Positions 59,756-64,000 of a stretch of 64,000 bases of DNA are shown in pieces. How positions within the stretch are numbered: position 1 is the stretch's first letter; every line of letters begins with the position of its first letter. The notes under the pieces are model-generated. The model did no database searches. It was not told the origin of the DNA and saw only the letters and a program-made list of their open reading frames with translations. This DNA comes from Acorus gramineus (lineage: Eukaryota > Streptophyta > Magnoliopsida > Acorales > Acoraceae). Made by a program: the position numbers and the translations under genes. Location: the NCBI GenBank assembly GCA_030737835.1, contig CM060852.1, positions 9,840,507-9,904,506 of the forward strand. The letters are read 5' to 3'.

Positions 59756-60240
59756 TATAACTTGGGTCGGGTTGAACCCGAACTCGACGGGTTGAATTCG
59801 ATTTTTACATGGGTTGGGTTAATCAAATCGGGTTCGGGTTAGTCAATTCAAGTTGATTCACAAATCGGGTTGGGTTAGGGTTGACCTCACTTACAACCCG
59901 ATCCAACTGGAACCCGTAAATTAATAGTTAAAAAAAAGAAGATCATGTCCGTTCATTTGGTAGCTTCTAATCTAAATAGTTCAAATTTTAGATAAACCTA
60001 GCTAATCTTACGGGTTGGGTTGGGTTGATTTATCTAATTTGTAAATCATATTACAAATTCGGGTTGGGTCGGGTTGGTTCAATTCGGGTTGATCCAATTC
60101 AGGTTGGGTCGCGTTGGTTTATTTAATTACGGTTGGGTTCGGGTTACTCCAATTCAGGTTAAAAATTGGGTTGGATCGGGGTATGATTGAGTGGTTTGAA
60201 ATTCGAATTGAATTCAGATGGGATCAACTCGAACTCAACC
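59756..60240. repeat. GGGTTGGGTCGGGTT-rich dispersed repeat
   Basis: Many GGGTTGGGTTGGGT, TCGGGTTCGGGT and AACCCG blocks spread over about 480 bp, compositionally similar to the hAT-like element at 50141-50712. No clear ends or target duplication. Confidence 0.55.
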
Positions 60241-61958
60241 TGCTGGAGTTGCTGGCTTAGTATTTACAACTAAAACAAGGTGACATATACAAAAGTAGTC
60301 GGAATCTTTCAAACCCTCCTCGAAAATTCCAACAATGGTCCATTGATGAAACACCACGCGTGCAATGTCGATCTCCTTAGATGTGCATTGACTAGTCAAT
60401 GTCAAATATGATCTTTGAGTTTGAGAAAGACAATGATGGGGAAATTGATATTTTGCTGCCATTTTGAGCATCATTGGGATGAAAATATAAGATGGGTGAT
60501 GATACATATCAAATTAGCTTCTCTTTCTTTCTTCACCAAAGGATTATCAAATTTACTTGGGTGGAAGGTTTTTAATTCTTTTTTTGCGATTGAAAGGATG
60601 ATAAGCTCAACTTTGATGTTGGCTATAATATAATGATTCATAGTTTATTTGTGTTAAAAATAGATCTTAAATTCGAGTCTTAACATTGACTTATCCACAT
60701 GTTGACGATTATTTTACTTCTCAACTTGACTGTAAGAACAGTCACTAGGGAGAGGGGGGTGTCCCTCCAATATCATTAAAAAAAAATTGATGTACAGACT
60801 ATTCTTTCAAAAAAAAAACAAACAAAGAAAGAATGAAAAAGAAAAAGAAAATATACTATTCAGGACCCGAATATAGAAGTAGAAAATAAAAAACACAAGA
60901 ACAGAATCTCTTCTTTTATTTTGATTGTATAAACCTATTCCAATGCTTTGAGGTTGGAGGATGAGCAGTAGATTTGTATACCTGTTTTATTCAAAGTGGA
61001 ATATGATGAGTGGGGTTTATTCCACTTCCTGTGAAAGTCAAAAGAAAGAAAACTATCTGAAACCTCTATTCCCCGGTTCACACATGGAAAAAAAAGGCTC
61101 AAGTAAACTGTGAACTGGGGTAACAAATCCTGACATCCAGGTTTAATTCTTGGCATTGGAAGACCACCAAATAATCTAAATGTTATTTCTAGACCATCTG
61201 AAAGGTGCAATCAATTTCTACATTATAGATCACAAAATCATAGAACCTGAGAGCATATAGAATACAGGGAAAACCAAAGGTAAAGTGCTCATCTCCCATG
61301 CATTACCTTGGAAGGCAAAGGAATGGTTATCAAAAGATCATCTGAAAATAGAAATTGATTCAATTATATTATTGCCATGCTACAGATCAAAAATCAAATT
61401 AATTCATCAGAAAATATAACACGCAAAAAAAAAAAAAAAAAAAAAAAATCACGTGAGCCACATTTTATAGACCAAACACATGACCTTGAAAGTGAAAAAA
61501 GCTGAACATACATCTATTCCAAAACAACATTAAAATGATGAGTTCAGAAATCTCGAGTTATGAATAACATGCACGCTTGAAGGTCGGAAAAATCACGCAT
61601 ACAACATTAGAATCGGTGTTGGTAAGCAACATGATTGGCTCACATACACCACAGCTTGTCTTGCAGACGTGTGTCCGATCTGCATTCATGCATGCATAAT
61701 CTGTCTTCCCTACTTCTCGGAGTGAAGAGAAGCAATTCCCAGAAAGTCGAATAGTTCAAATAGGAGAGGAAAAAAACCTTTTGTGAGTTTCTTGAGCAGT
61801 TGTTAACTCACATCCCCATCTTCATGTTTTGTCCTCTCCTTATCCCATTCATTGCAGCCAACACTACTGCCTCCTCCATTGCTGCTCCAAACAGATCGGA
61901 GACTTGGTCAGTCAAAGCCAACTAAATTTCATTTTCTTCATGGAAATGCAACCGTCAC

Positions 61959-64000
61959 TCACATTTCAGCTGTCATAATAGAGTCAGGATTGTTCAAAGG
62001 GACATGGTCAGTTGAAGTGAGAACAAGTGCCTTGCTGTCGGAGTCATTGACCTCATTCTGTCCGTTAAAAAAATTAATATCATGAATTTGAGAAAAAAAT
62101 ATTTTCATTAGAAATCAGATTCTAATTTGATTGAAACGTTAGGTAGTACTTGTTTCCAAGGGAGGGTTTACCTGCTCACTTAGAACAGGAGGTGGAAGAG
62201 CGCTCATTTTGGAAGCCTTCATAGGACTTCTTAAAGTACCCTGGGAATGGTCAACAAATCAGGTCAAATAATCACAATGAACAGAATAATCTAGCCAATT
62301 ATCACATTGCACATCAAGTATCTAATATGTTAATCAACACTATGATAATAACCATATTAATAAATGATCAATGATTGGGGCTACTGGTGTACGTCTGCCA
62401 AACAAGAACCAATATGGTCTGACCTTATAAAATAAACCACAACAAAGAAAGACAGACCACAGTTATAGCAATAAACAATTGTAGTAGTTTAGAGCCTTAG
62501 TTTGCATTCAGGAAGGGACATAGAAAAGGTAAAACTAATAGTAAGGACATGATTATTCAAGCATCTATAACTTTTCCCAGACACCACTTCGACTCCTAGT
62601 AACTAGGAGGTGCATTTTTATGTAATTGGAAAGCTGCTAACAACAGGGCAGTTATACTAAATATACATACTCTAACAAGGTTCCATAAAATATTCAATTT
62701 ATTTTAGTACTTACAGTTCCTTTTTCTGTATCAGCAATATCAATTGTCAATAAAATCACTAATTACATTATGAAGTTATAAAATCATAAATAGGACTTTT
62801 CCATCTTCAAAGTTCAGATGAGATGTGTGTGTTCCGTAGTACCTTTTTACTCAAGGATTTTAAAAAGATAAACATCAAAAAAGAGTTGCATTATGCATAA
62901 ACTGTTCACACAAGTATGTAACAAATATAATATATGTTTATTTAAAAAATGAATGATTATTTTCCTCTAAACAAGAAAAAGAAAAAAATTAAATTCATTA
63001 TCAAACAGTATGCAACCATAACCAATTAACAAAGAGCGCTGAATCTGATGCATTCAGTCCGTTTTGCAATTCTATACACTATGATAGCGTAATATATACT
63101 ATGCTATCATAGTGCATGGGATTCTATTATAGTGTATGATAGTGCAAAAAAATGTCATATTTTTCAATGTGAAAAAAAAATACACTAATGTATCTCATTA
63201 CATACTTCAATTCATATAATTGCATGTACTTCTATGAGAGAGTACGATTTTTTTAAAAAAGAAAATTGGTGTGAACTGCAATTGGGCTGCACAAGGGGCT
63301 GGACACATCATTTTCCATTAACAAACCTTGTTGGCCCACATAAGCCCGCATGCATTGCATAGAGACCTTGGACCATTTGGCCCACGACGCATAGCTGGCG
63401 TGGACTTCTCCCCAACACCACAATTTTGGCACCTGCAGAATTGACATGGAAGATGAACATACACAATACTACTGAACATAGTCCCTCAACATATTTTGAT
63501 GATCACAATGACAAACATTTTCATGATTGAAAGATCCCTATATATAGGTGGTCAATAAAACTACAGCAGACCGAAGTACCCCTTAGTGATTTGTTGTGAC
63601 CCTAAATGATTCAGATAATCAGCACCTCACCCATGAAATCAGGAAAGAAATACTCTTCAACTAAACTTTTAAAAAATCAATTGACATCTTCAATTTAATC
63701 CAGTATCAAATTTATTAAAAAATTAAGATACAAATGATAAGACCATGAGAACAGGATTGCCAAAAACTAGCAAATAAAAGGAAATCTTAAAAATCACGTG
63801 CCACACAAGTATGTACTGCACACAGCAATTATTTCACAGGTTCATTAACATTTTTATCAACGTTATGCAATAAGTATATCACCATTTTGAACATCAATGA
63901 AGGTTGGCATAAGTGATGTCATTCCAACAAGATTAAAACAAAAACTAACTTGATTTCTTGGGCAGCATCTTCTTGGATGGAACCTTGAGTGGGATCACTA
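61959..64000 (-). CDS. Second ZML-type GATA transcription factor, 3' part (window-truncated)
   Basis: Minus-strand exons 64000-63950 (partial), 63432-63327, 62240-62172 and 62057-61959; all phases close. The readable protein is [17 protein letters not shown], then the GATA finger [20 protein letters not shown] through [12 protein letters not shown] (CX2C-X20-CX2C), then [20 protein letters not shown] and the end DSIMTAEM. The finger exon has exactly the same length (106 nt) and phase as the finger exon of the gene at 54543-58558, and both proteins end in an exon finishing ...EM, so they are paralogues. The TIFY and CCT exons would lie beyond the right edge. Role expected as for the first copy: DNA binding at GATA motifs. 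Confidence 0.92.
63055..63240. repeat. Dispersed AT-rich repeat, copy 2 (in an intron of the second GATA gene)
   Basis: Contains TACACTAATGTATCTCATTA and CTATCATAGTGCATGGGATT; the reverse complement follows the order seen at 17760-18002. Non-coding. Confidence 0.5.

Larger units (their letters stand above)
58559..61958. other. Convergent intergenic region between the two GATA genes
   Basis: 3' flanks of both genes. 59137-59610 is a low-complexity GGTGGT/CTCTCC block bounded by a possible inverted repeat (AAAAATTATTTTTTGGGTGG against CCACCCTGAAATAATTTTTT). 59756-60240 is rich in GGGTTGGGTCGGGTT motifs. No gene. Confidence 0.5.

Noticed and set aside
59756-60240. GGGTTGGGTTAGGGTT stretches resembling telomere repeat
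   Set aside because: The period is irregular and mixed with TCGGGTT and AACCCG; it fits a dispersed element rather than (TTTAGGG)n.

Overview
This window is nuclear DNA from a flowering plant. It is AT-rich and intron-dense, with GT-AG (and some GC-AG) introns, GA/CT-rich leaders, TATA boxes and many short inverted-repeat transposons. It carries plant-specific families: a malectin-domain kinesin-14, a TIFY/CCT/GATA factor, a UDP-glycosyltransferase relic and a lectin-receptor-type kinase. Nothing in it is bacterial, organellar or viral. The species cannot be named from the sequence alone. All gene models were spliced by eye; where I say phase-consistent, the exon lengths and reading frames close exactly.

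Layout. 1-124 (-): 5' end of an unknown proline-rich protein. 125-9082: intergenic, rich in repeats. 9083-16024 (-): 19-exon malectin/kinesin-14 gene (1,040 aa). 18524-23325 (+): five-exon gene whose product joins an anamorsin/DRE2-like N-terminal domain to an arginine-rich 23-residue repeat; it lacks the Fe-S half of anamorsin and is the most unusual gene here. 23326-34754: about 11 kb of nested foldback elements and minisatellites. 34755-37027 (+): four-exon class I glutamine-amidotransferase-like gamma-glutamyl peptidase. 39933-45161 (-): five-exon twin-CX9C (CHCHD2/MIX17-like) mitochondrial protein. 46499-47470 (-): decayed UGT91-like glycosyltransferase. 47639-48862 (-): intronless kinase-only relative of L-type lectin receptor kinases. 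51167-53395 (+): two-exon costars/ABRACL protein. 54543-58558 (+) and 61959-64000 (-, partial): two ZML-type TIFY/CCT/GATA genes arranged tail to tail.

The genes are ordinary, unlinked plant housekeeping or regulatory genes rather than a cluster. Points worth following: (i) the DRE2-like/STPR-like fusion; (ii) three GC-AG introns in two genes; (iii) a set of foldback MITEs with 9-bp target duplications (Mutator-type), including nested insertions and an empty-site duplicate inside the window; (iv) a run of coiled-coil exons in the kinesin that all begin with V-K/R-E/D-L-E, next to a fresh tandem duplication in the intron between two of them; (v) the inverted GATA gene pair.
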